Below, piece after piece: positions 24,719-32,150 of a DNA stretch of 37,383 bases. Position numbers and translations under genes: made by a program. Location: positions 1-37,383 of the forward strand of contig CAYUIS010000039.1 of assembly GCA_964444825.1 (NCBI GenBank), written 5' to 3'. The notes beneath the pieces are model-generated. The model did no database searches, was not told where the DNA came from, and saw only the letters and a program-made list of their open reading frames with translations. The first letter of the stretch is position 1. Every line of letters starts with the position of its first letter. The DNA comes from CAYUIS01 sp964444825 (GTDB taxonomy: Bacteria > Chloroflexota > Anaerolineae > B4-G1).

Positions 24719-27700
24719 ATGCATTGGCAGTTGAATCCCTATGCTGCCTTTATGATGGTGACGGCGCTGGCGTCCATCATCCTGGCCATCCACATCTGGC
24801 AGCGGCGGCCCACCCAGGCGGCCACCACCGGAGCCTTGCTTATGCTGGCCATCTCTGTATGGTCGCTGGGATACGCGCTTGAACTGAGCAGCCAGAGCCT
24901 AGCGGCCAAGCTCTTTTGGTCGAACGTCAACCTGGCCGGGCTTGCCAGTGTGCCTGTGCTGTGGTTTGTCTTTGTGATCCAACTCACCCACCGGGATCAG
25001 TGGCTGACGCGCCGTAATCTGACCGTGCTGGCCCTGCCCTCCCTGATCACCTTGATCCTGACCTGGACCAACGACGCCCACAGGCTGATCCGCAGCGCGG
25101 TCGGTCTGGACACCAGCGGCCTGCTCCCAGTGCTGAACCAGACGTATGGCCTGGGGTTCTGGGTCTTTTGGATCTATACAGCGCTGCTGATGATGGCCGC
25201 CAGCGCCGCGATGCTCTACGCCATCGCGACCTCGCCAAGGCTCTACCAAGGCCAGTTCACCACGCTGCTGCTCGGCGCGTTGGCACCGTGGATTGGAAAT
25301 GTGATGTGCGTCTTTGACCTGACCCCGTTCCACGGCCTGGACCTGACCCCGTTCTCTTTTGCCGTAGCCGGCCTGATGGTGACCTGGGGTCTGTTCCGCC
25401 ACGGACTATTCGCCATCGTGCCGGTGGCCCAGGACTTGATCATCGAGAGTATGGACGACGGCGTCGTGGTGTTCGACACGCAAGACCGAATCGTCAACGT
25501 AAACCCAGCAGCAGCCCGCCTCCTTGGCCGCCCACCCGCCGAGATGATCGGGCAGCCAAGCGACCAGGTGTTGTCCGCCTGGCCCGGTGTGCTCGAGCGT
25601 TTCCGTGACGTGACCGAGGCACGTGCAGAGATCACGCTCGCGGTGGGTGGCGAACTGCGCCAGTATGATATGCGCGTCTCACCGCTCTACGGCCGGCAGG
25701 GCCAACTCGCGGGTCGGTTGTTCGTCGCCCGCAACATCGATGATCGGAAACGGATAGAGGTGACACTCCAACAGGAGAAGGAGACCTTTTACTCCATCCT
25801 GCAGAAAGCGCCCTACGGCGTGTTGCTGATGGACCATAATGAACGATGTCTGTACGTCAATCCCGAGTTCACCAAGATCACGGGACTGGCGTTGGGCGAC
25901 GTGCCCACGGTGGGAGATTGGTTCCGGTATGCCTTCCCGGACCCTGCGTACAGGCAGGATGTGGTCGATCGCTGGACGAGCGACACCGTCCAGCGGCTCA
26001 GCAGGGTGTTCCAGGTGGCCTGTCCCGGGATGAGTGTCAAGGAGGTCGAGTTCAGGCCAATGCTGCTGGGAGATGGCAGAGCCATCCTGGTGCTATCCGA
26101 CATCACGCAGCGTCGAAAGGCCGAAGAGGAAAGAGAACACCTGCTGGCCCAGATCCAGGCGCAAGTTCAGCGGGTGCAGCAGATCATAGACACCGTGCCG
26201 GAGGGCGTATTCCTGCTGGATGGCGACAGGCGGGTCGTAGTGGCCAATCCGGCGGCTGAGGGACATCTGCTCGCCCTGAGCGGAGCCGAAGGGAGCCCTA
26301 CCAGGGTCGGGGACACCCTGACGCGCCTGGGAAACCGATCGCTCGCAGAGGTATTGACCTCCCCGCCCCAGGGGATGTGGCACGAGGCTAGGACGGATGG
26401 ACAGAGCTTTCAGGTCATCGCCCGGCCCGTAAGCGAGGGGACCGTGTCCTCAGCCGCTCCCGCTCCCGAGGCCAAGGCTGGCGAGGCTGGGCTCGGGAGC
26501 GGCGGCTGGGTATTGGTCACCCGTGACGTGACCCACCAGCGGGAGATCGAGCAGCGCACGCAACAGCAGGAACGTCTGGCTGCTGTGGGGCAACTGGCCG
26601 CCGGCATCGCCCACGATTTTAACAACATTATGGCTACGATCGTCCTGTATGCCGAGATGGCGGCGCGCTCGGATGCCTTGCCGATCCGGGAACGAGAGCG
26701 GATGGCGACGATCACCGAACAGGCCCGGCACGCGACCCGGCTGATTCAGCAGATTCTCGATTTTAGCCGTCGTGCCGTGCTCGAACGGCGACCGTTGGAC
26801 CTCGTCCCCCTCTTGAGGGAGCACGTCGAACTCTTGGAAAGAACCCTGCCAGAGAACATCAGGATCGAGATGGTCTACGAACTGGGTGAGGACGACGCTC
26901 CGCTTACGGTCAAAGCCGACCCCACGCGTTTTTTGCAGGCCATCACAAACCTGGCCGTTAACGCGCGTGAAGCAATGTCAGAACAGGGAGGCACGCTGCG
27001 TATCGACCTCAAGCACATATGCATCGGGGCTAGCGAGACCCCACCGCTGCCGGAGATCGGAGCCGGTGAGTGGGTGCGGATCGTGGTATCCGACACTGGA
27101 TCAGGCATCCCCTCCAACGTGCTGCCGCACATCTTTGAACCCTTTTTCACCACCAGAGCGCCGATGGGCAGCGGCCTGGGGTTGGCGCAGGTGCACGGCA
27201 TCGTGGCCCAGCACAACGGAGCCATCGACGTAAAAAGCAGGCCGGACCAGGGAACCACTTTCACCATTTATCTGCCAGCCCTGCCCGAGCACGGGCCTGA
27301 GAAGACCTCCAGCCTGCCGACGCGCAAGCGCCCCCTCACACGGGGACACGGAGAGACGATCCTGGTGGCAGAGGATAATGACGTCGTACGCAGCGCGCTG
27401 GCGGAGAGCCTGGAAATGCTCAACTACCGAGTGCTAGAAGCGGCCGACGGCGCCGAGGCATTGGCACTTGTGGAGCAGCGTGGTGACGAGATCGAGATGC
27501 TGTTGAGCGACGTGGTTATGCCAGAGATGGGGGGCCTCGCCCTCTTGCGCGCCCTGAGAGAACGAGGGTTGACGGTGCCGGTCGTGATGTTGACCGGGCA
27601 TCCCTTGGAGAGGGAGCTGGAGGACTTGAGGGTGCAAGGGGAGATCGATTGGCTGCCCAAGCCGGCTAGCCTCGAGCGCCTGGCTGAAGTGGTTAGCCGG

Positions 27701-27724
27701 ACGTTGGCGAAAACGGAGAGATGA
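24719..27724 (+). CDS. 7TM hybrid sensor histidine kinase 3 (HisKA_7TM-PAS-PAS-PAS-HisKA-HATPase-REC)
   Basis: The 1001-residue protein begins with about seven membrane helices (1-235) in the pattern of the histidine-kinase 7TM N-terminal region. Three PAS domains follow (237-343, 354-466, 484-605), then HisKA with GIAHDFNNIM (His632), HATPase with NLAVNAREAM, DTGSGI, FEPFFTTR and GSGLGL, and a receiver with Asp931 in LLSDVVMP. The C-terminal half is paralogous to hybrid kinases 1 and 2 but carries two extra linker pieces, LLALSGAEGSP and SSAAPAPEAKAGEAGLGS, both encoded by repeats. ATG at 24719 has AGGAG 8 nt upstream. The 3' end overlaps the convergent SUMF1-like gene by 32 nt. Confidence 0.92.
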   Translation: MHWQLNPYAAFMMVTALASIILAIHIWQRRPTQAATTGALLMLAISVWSLGYALELSSQSLAAKLFWSNVNLAGLASVPVLWFVFVIQLTHRDQWLTRRNLTVLALPSLITLILTWTNDAHRLIRSAVGLDTSGLLPVLNQTYGLGFWVFWIYTALLMMAASAAMLYAIATSPRLYQGQFTTLLLGALAPWIGNVMCVFDLTPFHGLDLTPFSFAVAGLMVTWGLFRHGLFAIVPVAQDLIIESMDDGVVVFDTQDRIVNVNPAAARLLGRPPAEMIGQPSDQVLSAWPGVLERFRDVTEARAEITLAVGGELRQYDMRVSPLYGRQGQLAGRLFVARNIDDRKRIEVTLQQEKETFYSILQKAPYGVLLMDHNERCLYVNPEFTKITGLALGDVPTVGDWFRYAFPDPAYRQDVVDRWTSDTVQRLSRVFQVACPGMSVKEVEFRPMLLGDGRAILVLSDITQRRKAEEEREHLLAQIQAQVQRVQQIIDTVPEGVFLLDGDRRVVVANPAAEGHLLALSGAEGSPTRVGDTLTRLGNRSLAEVLTSPPQGMWHEARTDGQSFQVIARPVSEGTVSSAAPAPEAKAGEAGLGSGGWVLVTRDVTHQREIEQRTQQQERLAAVGQLAAGIAHDFNNIMATIVLYAEMAARSDALPIRERERMATITEQARHATRLIQQILDFSRRAVLERRPLDLVPLLREHVELLERTLPENIRIEMVYELGEDDAPLTVKADPTRFLQAITNLAVNAREAMSEQGGTLRIDLKHICIGASETPPLPEIGAGEWVRIVVSDTGSGIPSNVLPHIFEPFFTTRAPMGSGLGLAQVHGIVAQHNGAIDVKSRPDQGTTFTIYLPALPEHGPEKTSSLPTRKRPLTRGHGETILVAEDNDVVRSALAESLEMLNYRVLEAADGAEALALVEQRGDEIEMLLSDVVMPEMGGLALLRALRERGLTVPVVMLTGHPLERELEDLRVQGEIDWLPKPASLERLAEVVSRTLAKTER
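26275..26292 (+). repeat. CCTGAG-N6-CGAAGG repeat read in frame in hybrid kinase 3
   Basis: CCTGAG, CGGAGC, CGAAGG at 26275-26292, read as LSGAEG. The matching segment in hybrid kinases 1 and 2 is about five residues shorter, which supports insertion. The reading frame (L-S..E-G) is the same as in the copies at 7829-7885. Confidence 0.75.
26460..26502. repeat. 11-bp inverted repeat inside hybrid kinase 3
   Basis: CCGCTCCCGAG (26460-26470) and CTCGGGAGCGG (26492-26502) are perfect reverse complements with a 21-nt loop. They fall in a stretch of about 13 extra residues, just before the conserved GGWVLV strand of the last PAS domain, that hybrid kinases 1 and 2 lack. Confidence 0.75.
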
Positions 27725-28517
27725 CTACCCGAAAGCCAATGCTGCGAAACCGGTTCTTGGGGCTGTAGCGGTATCGAACCGCACAGCGGGCCATGTCCCG
27801 CCCGTTGAAGAAGGAAGCACCTCGCAGTACCCGTCGCACGTCAGAGGTCGCCCACTCGTTCTCCCGTCCATCGTCGGGATCGTAGGGGTAGGTGAACGAT
27901 GGCTCCCGCAGACTCGGCCCCCACAGGCTGCGCGTCCATTCCCAGACGTTGCCGATCGTATCAAGCAGGCCATACGGGCTGGCTCCCCCGGCATAGGCGC
28001 CCACCGGCGTGGTGTCCTCCTGGCCCGATCCGTCACTGACATTACATCGATCACCATTCCACTCGTTCCCCCAGGGGTAGAGACGCCCATCGGTGGAGCG
28101 AGCGGCCTTTTCCCATTCCGCCTCATTCGGCAGGCAGTAGGGCTTGCCGCTCACATCGGTGAGCCAGCGGCAGTAGGCCTGGGCATCATCCCACGTCACA
28201 TTGACCGCCGGGTGATCGGCCCGCCGCCTGGGCGGGCGTCTCCGCCTCCAGAGCAGCAATCTCCAATGGTCCGGGGGGCGGTGGCGCGTGGCCCGCAGAA
28301 AGGCCCCGTACTGGGCGTTGGTCACCGGCGTCCTGGCGATCGTATAGTCGGGCAGGTACAGGGTGTGCTGAGGCTGCTCCTCGGGCCGGGCGTGAGCGTC
28401 CTTGTCAGGGTCGCTGCCCATAAGGAACTCGCCAGCGGGGATGAGGGTCATCTCCGGCTCGAAGGCAAGGCCAGGCGGAGGCGCAGGGTGTGACCCGGGT
28501 TCTTTACCGCTCATCAT
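27693..28517 (-). CDS. SUMF1/FGE-fold protein without the full catalytic cysteine pair
   Basis: From ATG 28517 the protein has 274 residues (ATG 28514 is the next codon). It shows the sulfatase-modifying-factor fold: MTLIPAGEFLMGSDPD, ARTPVTNAQYGAFL, VNVTWDDAQAYCRWL, CLPNEAEWEKAARSTDG, YPWGNEW, GNVWEWTRSLWG, RRVLRGASFF and IGFRVV. True formylglycine-generating enzymes have Cys residues in SFLC..SYC; here the first is lost (GASFFNG) and only Cys in MARCAVRYRY remains, so oxidase activity is unlikely. Such proteins often act as binding or regulatory modules. Between HW and HPAVNV there is an Arg-rich expansion (RLLLWRRRRPPRRRAD) coinciding with a GC palindrome at 28219. Its 3' end overlaps hybrid kinase 3. 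Confidence 0.82.
   Translation of the reverse strand: MMSGKEPGSHPAPPPGLAFEPEMTLIPAGEFLMGSDPDKDAHARPEEQPQHTLYLPDYTIARTPVTNAQYGAFLRATRHRPPDHWRLLLWRRRRPPRRRADHPAVNVTWDDAQAYCRWLTDVSGKPYCLPNEAEWEKAARSTDGRLYPWGNEWNGDRCNVSDGSGQEDTTPVGAYAGGASPYGLLDTIGNVWEWTRSLWGPSLREPSFTYPYDPDDGRENEWATSDVRRVLRGASFFNGRDMARCAVRYRYSPKNRFRSIGFRVVISPFSPTSG
28219..28237. repeat. 7-bp GC palindrome inside the SUMF1-like gene
   Basis: GCCCGCC (28219-28225), loop GCCTG, GGCGGGC (28231-28237). It coincides with the unusually Arg-rich loop of the encoded protein, so it may be another inserted repeat. Confidence 0.5.
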
Positions 28518-28610
28518 AGTATATTCCACGCAGGACCAAAGTGCCTGGTCCGGAGGCCGGGCAGTTGGGATTCTACCCGCTTCTGGGGCAGGGGTCAAAT
28601 CGGTCTCTGG

Positions 28611-28625
28611 AGGTGCGATGCACCT
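28611..28625. repeat. AGGTGC-GAT-GCACCT palindrome, copy 1
   Basis: A perfect 6-bp stem with loop GAT, followed by AG. The reverse complement of the sequence at 33329-33345 is the same element with 7-bp arms. It lies in the 294-bp region between the divergent SUMF1-like and hydrolase genes; apart from the promoter at 28738 I see nothing else there. Confidence 0.7.
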
Positions 28626-28737
28626 AGATGCCCAGATATGGCAACGAATCAGGAGGACTCACCGAATCAACGGGACCGAATTCGCCATGTCCCTGGGATT
28701 CGATGTTATATCCGAACACCCCACGTCACTTGGCGAC

Positions 28738-28765
28738 TTGTCCACATAGGACGTATAAGTATAAT
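28738..28765 (+). promoter_or_regulatory. Sigma-70-type promoter of the hydrolase-GNAT-MFS operon
   Basis: TTGTCC at 28738-28743, 16-nt spacer, and a perfect TATAAT at 28760-28765. It lies about 46 nt upstream of the hydrolase ATG. Confidence 0.7.
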
Positions 28766-28811
28766 ACGCTACACTCCATCCGGGAAGGACCGTAAACCTG
28801 GAGATTACAGG

Positions 28812-29717
28812 ATGGCTGAGAAAAAACGAATCATCATAGAGACCGATCGGATCGAGGACACCCCGGTGATGACGCTGGCGTTGGAGGACGCCAAGCGCTG
28901 CCCGGTCGTCCTGTTCGCCCACGGGTTCACGGGAAAAAAAGAAGATGGACTCGCGCTGGGCTACCAGTTGGCAGCGCGCGGTTTTCTCTTCCTGAGCCTG
29001 GACGCACGGTCGCACGGCGAACGCCTGGACGAGCGGATGACGTCCGTCGGGGAACCCCGGGAGGAGGATGTCTACCCTCACGGAACGGGCCTCGATACCT
29101 ACCTCCTGATGCACGAGCTCATCGTAGAGACAGCAAAAGACATCGACCGGTTGATCCAGCATCTCGGCGCCGATCGCAGGGCCGACACCGACAGGATCGG
29201 CCTGACCGGTTTTTCGATGGGTGGTTTTCTGACGTTCTACGTCGCGGCCCTTTATCCGGCAATCCAGGCCGCCGTGCCTATGGCGGGACTGCCTGCCTTT
29301 ACCGCGCGGTGGGAGGACGTGGTGCTGGAATCCTCGTCCTACGAACAGTGGGCCGAGCGGATGGCAGCCGCACAGGCGGAGACAACACGGCGGACCGAGT
29401 TTATGCGGGAGATAGACCCGTTCGACAGGATGAAGGGTTTCTGCCCCCGGGCGTTGATGATGATCAATGGGGACAGGGATCTCGACTCGCCGAAAAAGTA
29501 CTTGGTCGACCTGTACCGCGCGCTCAAGCCGCTGTACGCATCCTTTCCCGAGCGGCTCCGGCTGAACATCCACGACGACGCGGGCCACGAATTGACGCCC
29601 GCGATGATGGAAGACGTCTGTGACTGGTTCACCAACCACCTGTTTTCTGACCAGATTGGTTCAATCTCCAAGATTGAACCAATCTCAGGAGGCGCGGCGG
29701 GCCTGCTGAGCGGATGA
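28812..29717 (+). CDS. Alpha/beta hydrolase (YtaP/dienelactone-hydrolase-like esterase)
   Basis: From ATG 28812 the protein has 301 residues. It shows an oxyanion segment VVLFAHGFTGKKEDG, the nucleophile elbow TGFSMGGFL, a likely catalytic Asp in MMINGDRDLDSP and the catalytic His in HDDAGHELTP. The fold is a serine hydrolase with a small cap, similar to cytoplasmic esterases or acylpeptide hydrolases; the substrate is unknown. GGAG lies 9 nt before the ATG, while an in-frame ATG far upstream (28638) precedes the promoter and is unlikely. The last 20 or so residues (DQIGSISKIEPIS...) are encoded by a perfect palindrome and look like an added tail. The TGA overlaps the next ATG (ATGA). Confidence 0.88.
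   Translation: MAEKKRIIIETDRIEDTPVMTLALEDAKRCPVVLFAHGFTGKKEDGLALGYQLAARGFLFLSLDARSHGERLDERMTSVGEPREEDVYPHGTGLDTYLLMHELIVETAKDIDRLIQHLGADRRADTDRIGLTGFSMGGFLTFYVAALYPAIQAAVPMAGLPAFTARWEDVVLESSSYEQWAERMAAAQAETTRRTEFMREIDPFDRMKGFCPRALMMINGDRDLDSPKKYLVDLYRALKPLYASFPERLRLNIHDDAGHELTPAMMEDVCDWFTNHLFSDQIGSISKIEPISGGAAGLLSG
29653..29685. repeat. 33-bp palindrome (15-bp arms) in the hydrolase 3' end
   Basis: AGATTGGTTCAATCT (29653-29667), CCA, AGATTGAACCAATCT (29671-29685): perfect 15-bp arms with a 3-nt loop. It is much more AT-rich than its surroundings and is read in frame as IGSISKIEPIS near the C-terminus of the hydrolase. Confidence 0.9.
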
Positions 29718-30493
29718 ACACCGGTCCTTACGGGCCCCTCGATCTGGGCACGGGCCAGGTCCTGGCCGACGTGCTGGGCGACACGCCCGAGACGCTGATC
29801 TCGGTCCACCTGCTCCGGCGGGGGTCGTGCCGGGCCTACGTGGCCGGCGACCCGGCCACCTTTGAAGGGGCCATCGTGCAGGCGACCGGGTTCCCCACCG
29901 AGCCCACCGGCTTTGGCTCGGACGCGGACGTCCTGTGGGAGTTGCTCCAAGCGGTCGAGGGGTGGGACTGCATCAACGTCAGCACCGCCTGCGCCCGCCC
30001 GCTGGGCCAGATTATCAGCCGGGAGATGGGCGTCGGCGTTCGTTACCTGGACGACGTCTGCCATACACTCACGGAAGCGGCGACGATGTTCAGCGACGAG
30101 GCGGTGCGCCTGCTGACGGAGGCGGACCTGGGCCTGCTGGCGTCGGCTGCGCCCGAGCTGCGGGCAAGCTGCTGGGACAGCCTCCAGGGGCTGCTGGAGG
30201 AAGGGATTGTGGCCTGTGCGGTCATCGCAGGCCGTATCGTCGCCACAGCCCTAACCGCCGCCCGCACCCAACAGTACGCAGATGTCGGCGTGTACACAAA
30301 AACGGCGTACAGGCGACGGGGTTTTGCCACCGCCGCGGCCTCACTCGTGGCCCGGCAGGTGCAGGAGGCCAGGCAGATTCCAGTGTGGGGCGCGGGCGGG
30401 CACAACGTGGTCTCGCTGCGCGTGGCACAGAAGCTGGGCTTCGTAGAGGTATCGCGGCGAGTGTACGTGATCCCAGAGCCAGCGGCAAACTAA
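29714..30493 (+). CDS. GNAT-family N-acetyltransferase (FR47-like)
   Basis: The 259-residue protein has its acetyl-CoA-binding region in the C-terminal third: ADVGVYTKTAYRRRGFATAA (the R-x-x-G-x-A loop) and NVVSLRVAQKLGFVEVSR. The N-terminal part is a divergent GNAT-like half. It would transfer an acetyl group to an unknown amine substrate in the cytoplasm. It is translationally coupled to the hydrolase by an ATGA overlap and followed 51 nt later by an MFS exporter, a grouping that could fit modification plus export of a small compound (inference). Confidence 0.82.
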   Translation: MNTGPYGPLDLGTGQVLADVLGDTPETLISVHLLRRGSCRAYVAGDPATFEGAIVQATGFPTEPTGFGSDADVLWELLQAVEGWDCINVSTACARPLGQIISREMGVGVRYLDDVCHTLTEAATMFSDEAVRLLTEADLGLLASAAPELRASCWDSLQGLLEEGIVACAVIAGRIVATALTAARTQQYADVGVYTKTAYRRRGFATAAASLVARQVQEARQIPVWGAGGHNVVSLRVAQKLGFVEVSRRVYVIPEPAAN

Positions 30494-30542
30494 CGCGAAA
30501 CACAAGACCAGTTTAGACAGGTTCAGGAGGGACAACACACCT

Positions 30543-30560
30543 ATGTGGGGCGCCTTCTAG
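30543..30560 (+). CDS. Possible 5-codon leader ORF before the MFS gene
   Basis: ATG at 30543 reads MWGAF and then TAG. AGGAGG lies 12 nt upstream (30525-30530), the only good ribosome site near the MFS gene. The TAG shares its G with an in-frame GTG (30560) of the transporter. It could be a leader peptide coupled to the transporter, or the mark of a single-base error; the sequence alone does not decide. Confidence 0.3.
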   Translation: MWGAF

Positions 30561-31873
30561 TGGACAGCGGAATCAAGACCATCACAGACAAGCAAAACAA
30601 GACGCCGCAGCCGGGTTCTGCCCCCTCGTCCGACTGGCGGCTGCCTTTTTTCACCGTGTGGACGGGGCAGGCATTCTCGTTGGTGGGCAGCGCGCTGGTC
30701 CGCTTTGCGCTGATCTGGTGGCTGACGGAACGGACCGGTTCAGCGACGACGCTCACGGGAGCGACGCTATCCAGCTTGCTGCCCTTTATCCTGCTGGGAC
30801 CGTTCGCCGGGGCGCTGATCGACCGCTGGAACCGGCGCTGGGTGATGGTCGTCTCCGATTCGATCGTCGCCCTGCTGACAGCTCTCCTGGCCATCCTGTA
30901 CTGGCTGGATATCGCGCAGGTGTGGCACGTCTACGTGGTCCTGTTCCTGCGCTCGTTGGGCGAGATCTTTCAGCAGCCAGCGATGCGGGCATCCACCGCT
31001 CTGATGGCCCCCCGGGAGCAGTTGACGCGCGTCAGCGGTATGAACGAGACCCTGATGGGGGTAGTCAACATCGTATCCCCACCCCTGGGCGCGCTGCTGT
31101 TGGAGGTCCTGGACGTGCAGGGCACGCTGGCGATCGACGTGATCACCGCGGTGATGGCGATCGCACCGCTGCTCTTTATACCCATCCCCAACCCAGAAAA
31201 CGGGCAATCCTTGGAAGGAACAACCCTGATCGGTAAGTGGCGGGCGGTTCTCACGGATACCGTGGCGGGATTGCGTTTTATGTGGCGCTGGCAGGGCGTT
31301 CTGACCGTGATGGCTGTGCTGGCACTGGTGCGCTTTTTCCTCGCGCCGACGATGTCACTGCTTCCTCTGCTGGTGACCGAGCACTTTGGCGGCGGAGCGC
31401 TGCAATTGGCCTGGATCAACTCGGCCCACGGCTTTGGTTTTGTGATCGGCGGCATTCTCCTCAGCCTGTGGGGCGGGTTCCGGCGTCAGACACTGACTTC
31501 GCTGGCCGGGTTGTTCGGGGTAGGGCTGGGCACCGCCGCATTCGGCCTCGTGCCCGGGACGGCGCTCAGGATGGCGCTCGTGGTGATGTTCCTCAGGACG
31601 ATGATGCTGCCGATTCTCCGGGGCCCCATCTTTGCCGTCGTCCAGTCCTCCGTGCCGGCGGAGAAACAGGGCCGCATCTTTACGTTGGTGATGAGCCTGA
31701 CCGCGCTGATGACGCCCTTGGGGTTGGCCATCGGCGGCCCCGTGGCGGACGCGTTCGGCGTGCGTCCGCTGTTCGTCGTGGCAGGGGCAGGGTGCATCCT
31801 GATGGCCGTGGTGTGGCTGCTTACGCCGGCGGCGTTGTATCTGGAGAATGGGGAGAGGAAGGGTGATGGTTAG
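30545..31873 (+). CDS. MFS exporter (MFS_3, macrolide/siderophore efflux type)
   Basis: The 442-residue protein has about 10-12 membrane helices and the MFS_3 pattern: WTGQAFSLVGSALVRFALIWWL, the A-loop GALIDRWNRRWVM, and a second-half GPIFAVVQSSVPAEKQGRIF. Relatives export macrolides, siderophores or other drugs by proton antiport. The start is uncertain: GTG at 30545 is 14 nt from AGGAGG, and GTG at 30560 is further away but overlaps the stop of a 5-codon ORF. It is the third gene after the hydrolase and GNAT in what looks like one transcript. Confidence 0.82.
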   Translation: MGRLLVDSGIKTITDKQNKTPQPGSAPSSDWRLPFFTVWTGQAFSLVGSALVRFALIWWLTERTGSATTLTGATLSSLLPFILLGPFAGALIDRWNRRWVMVVSDSIVALLTALLAILYWLDIAQVWHVYVVLFLRSLGEIFQQPAMRASTALMAPREQLTRVSGMNETLMGVVNIVSPPLGALLLEVLDVQGTLAIDVITAVMAIAPLLFIPIPNPENGQSLEGTTLIGKWRAVLTDTVAGLRFMWRWQGVLTVMAVLALVRFFLAPTMSLLPLLVTEHFGGGALQLAWINSAHGFGFVIGGILLSLWGGFRRQTLTSLAGLFGVGLGTAAFGLVPGTALRMALVVMFLRTMMLPILRGPIFAVVQSSVPAEKQGRIFTLVMSLTALMTPLGLAIGGPVADAFGVRPLFVVAGAGCILMAVVWLLTPAALYLENGERKGDG

Positions 31874-31909
31874 GAGAGACGCCGTCGTGGTGGGGCGCAG
31901 GGTCGGCAG

Positions 31910-31938
31910 TTGACTTGCACATAGTGGGGGGGTATACT
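31910..31938 (+). promoter_or_regulatory. Near-consensus sigma-70 promoter
   Basis: TTGACT (31910-31915), exactly 17 nt, TATACT (31933-31938). The spacer contains a run of seven G. Both hexamers are identical to those at 32832-32860. It would drive the truncated GxxExxY gene and the 150-aa protein. Confidence 0.75.
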
Positions 31939-31949
31939 AGAATCACTGA

Positions 31950-32123
31950 CAACACTTGGACTTTATCGTGGACGAGGTAATAGTGGAGATCAAAGCCAAA
32001 GCAACGTTGGAGCGGGTGGATTTTGTGCAGACGCTATCCTATCTGAAGGCGTCCGGTTACAAGATAGGCCTATTGATCAACTTTGGTGCACCCGAGCTAG
32101 AGATCAAACGACTGGTAAACTGA
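31950..32123 (+). pseudogene. 5'-truncated GxxExxY-family gene
   Basis: From GTG 31968 the frame gives 51 residues: VDEVIVEIKAKATLE, then TLSYLKASGYKIGLLINFG and EIKRLVN. This is the C-terminal half of the GxxExxY family, whose full length is about 125 residues. The defining GxxExxY helix and about 70 N-terminal residues are missing; an in-frame TGA at 31947 closes the frame upstream. QHLDFIVDEV before the GTG also matches the family. The remnant starts only about 10 nt after a strong promoter, so it may still be transcribed. The short product could be made from GTG 31968, but no ribosome site is visible. Confidence 0.75.
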
Positions 32124-32150
32124 GCCACACATAACGACAGACACACACCT

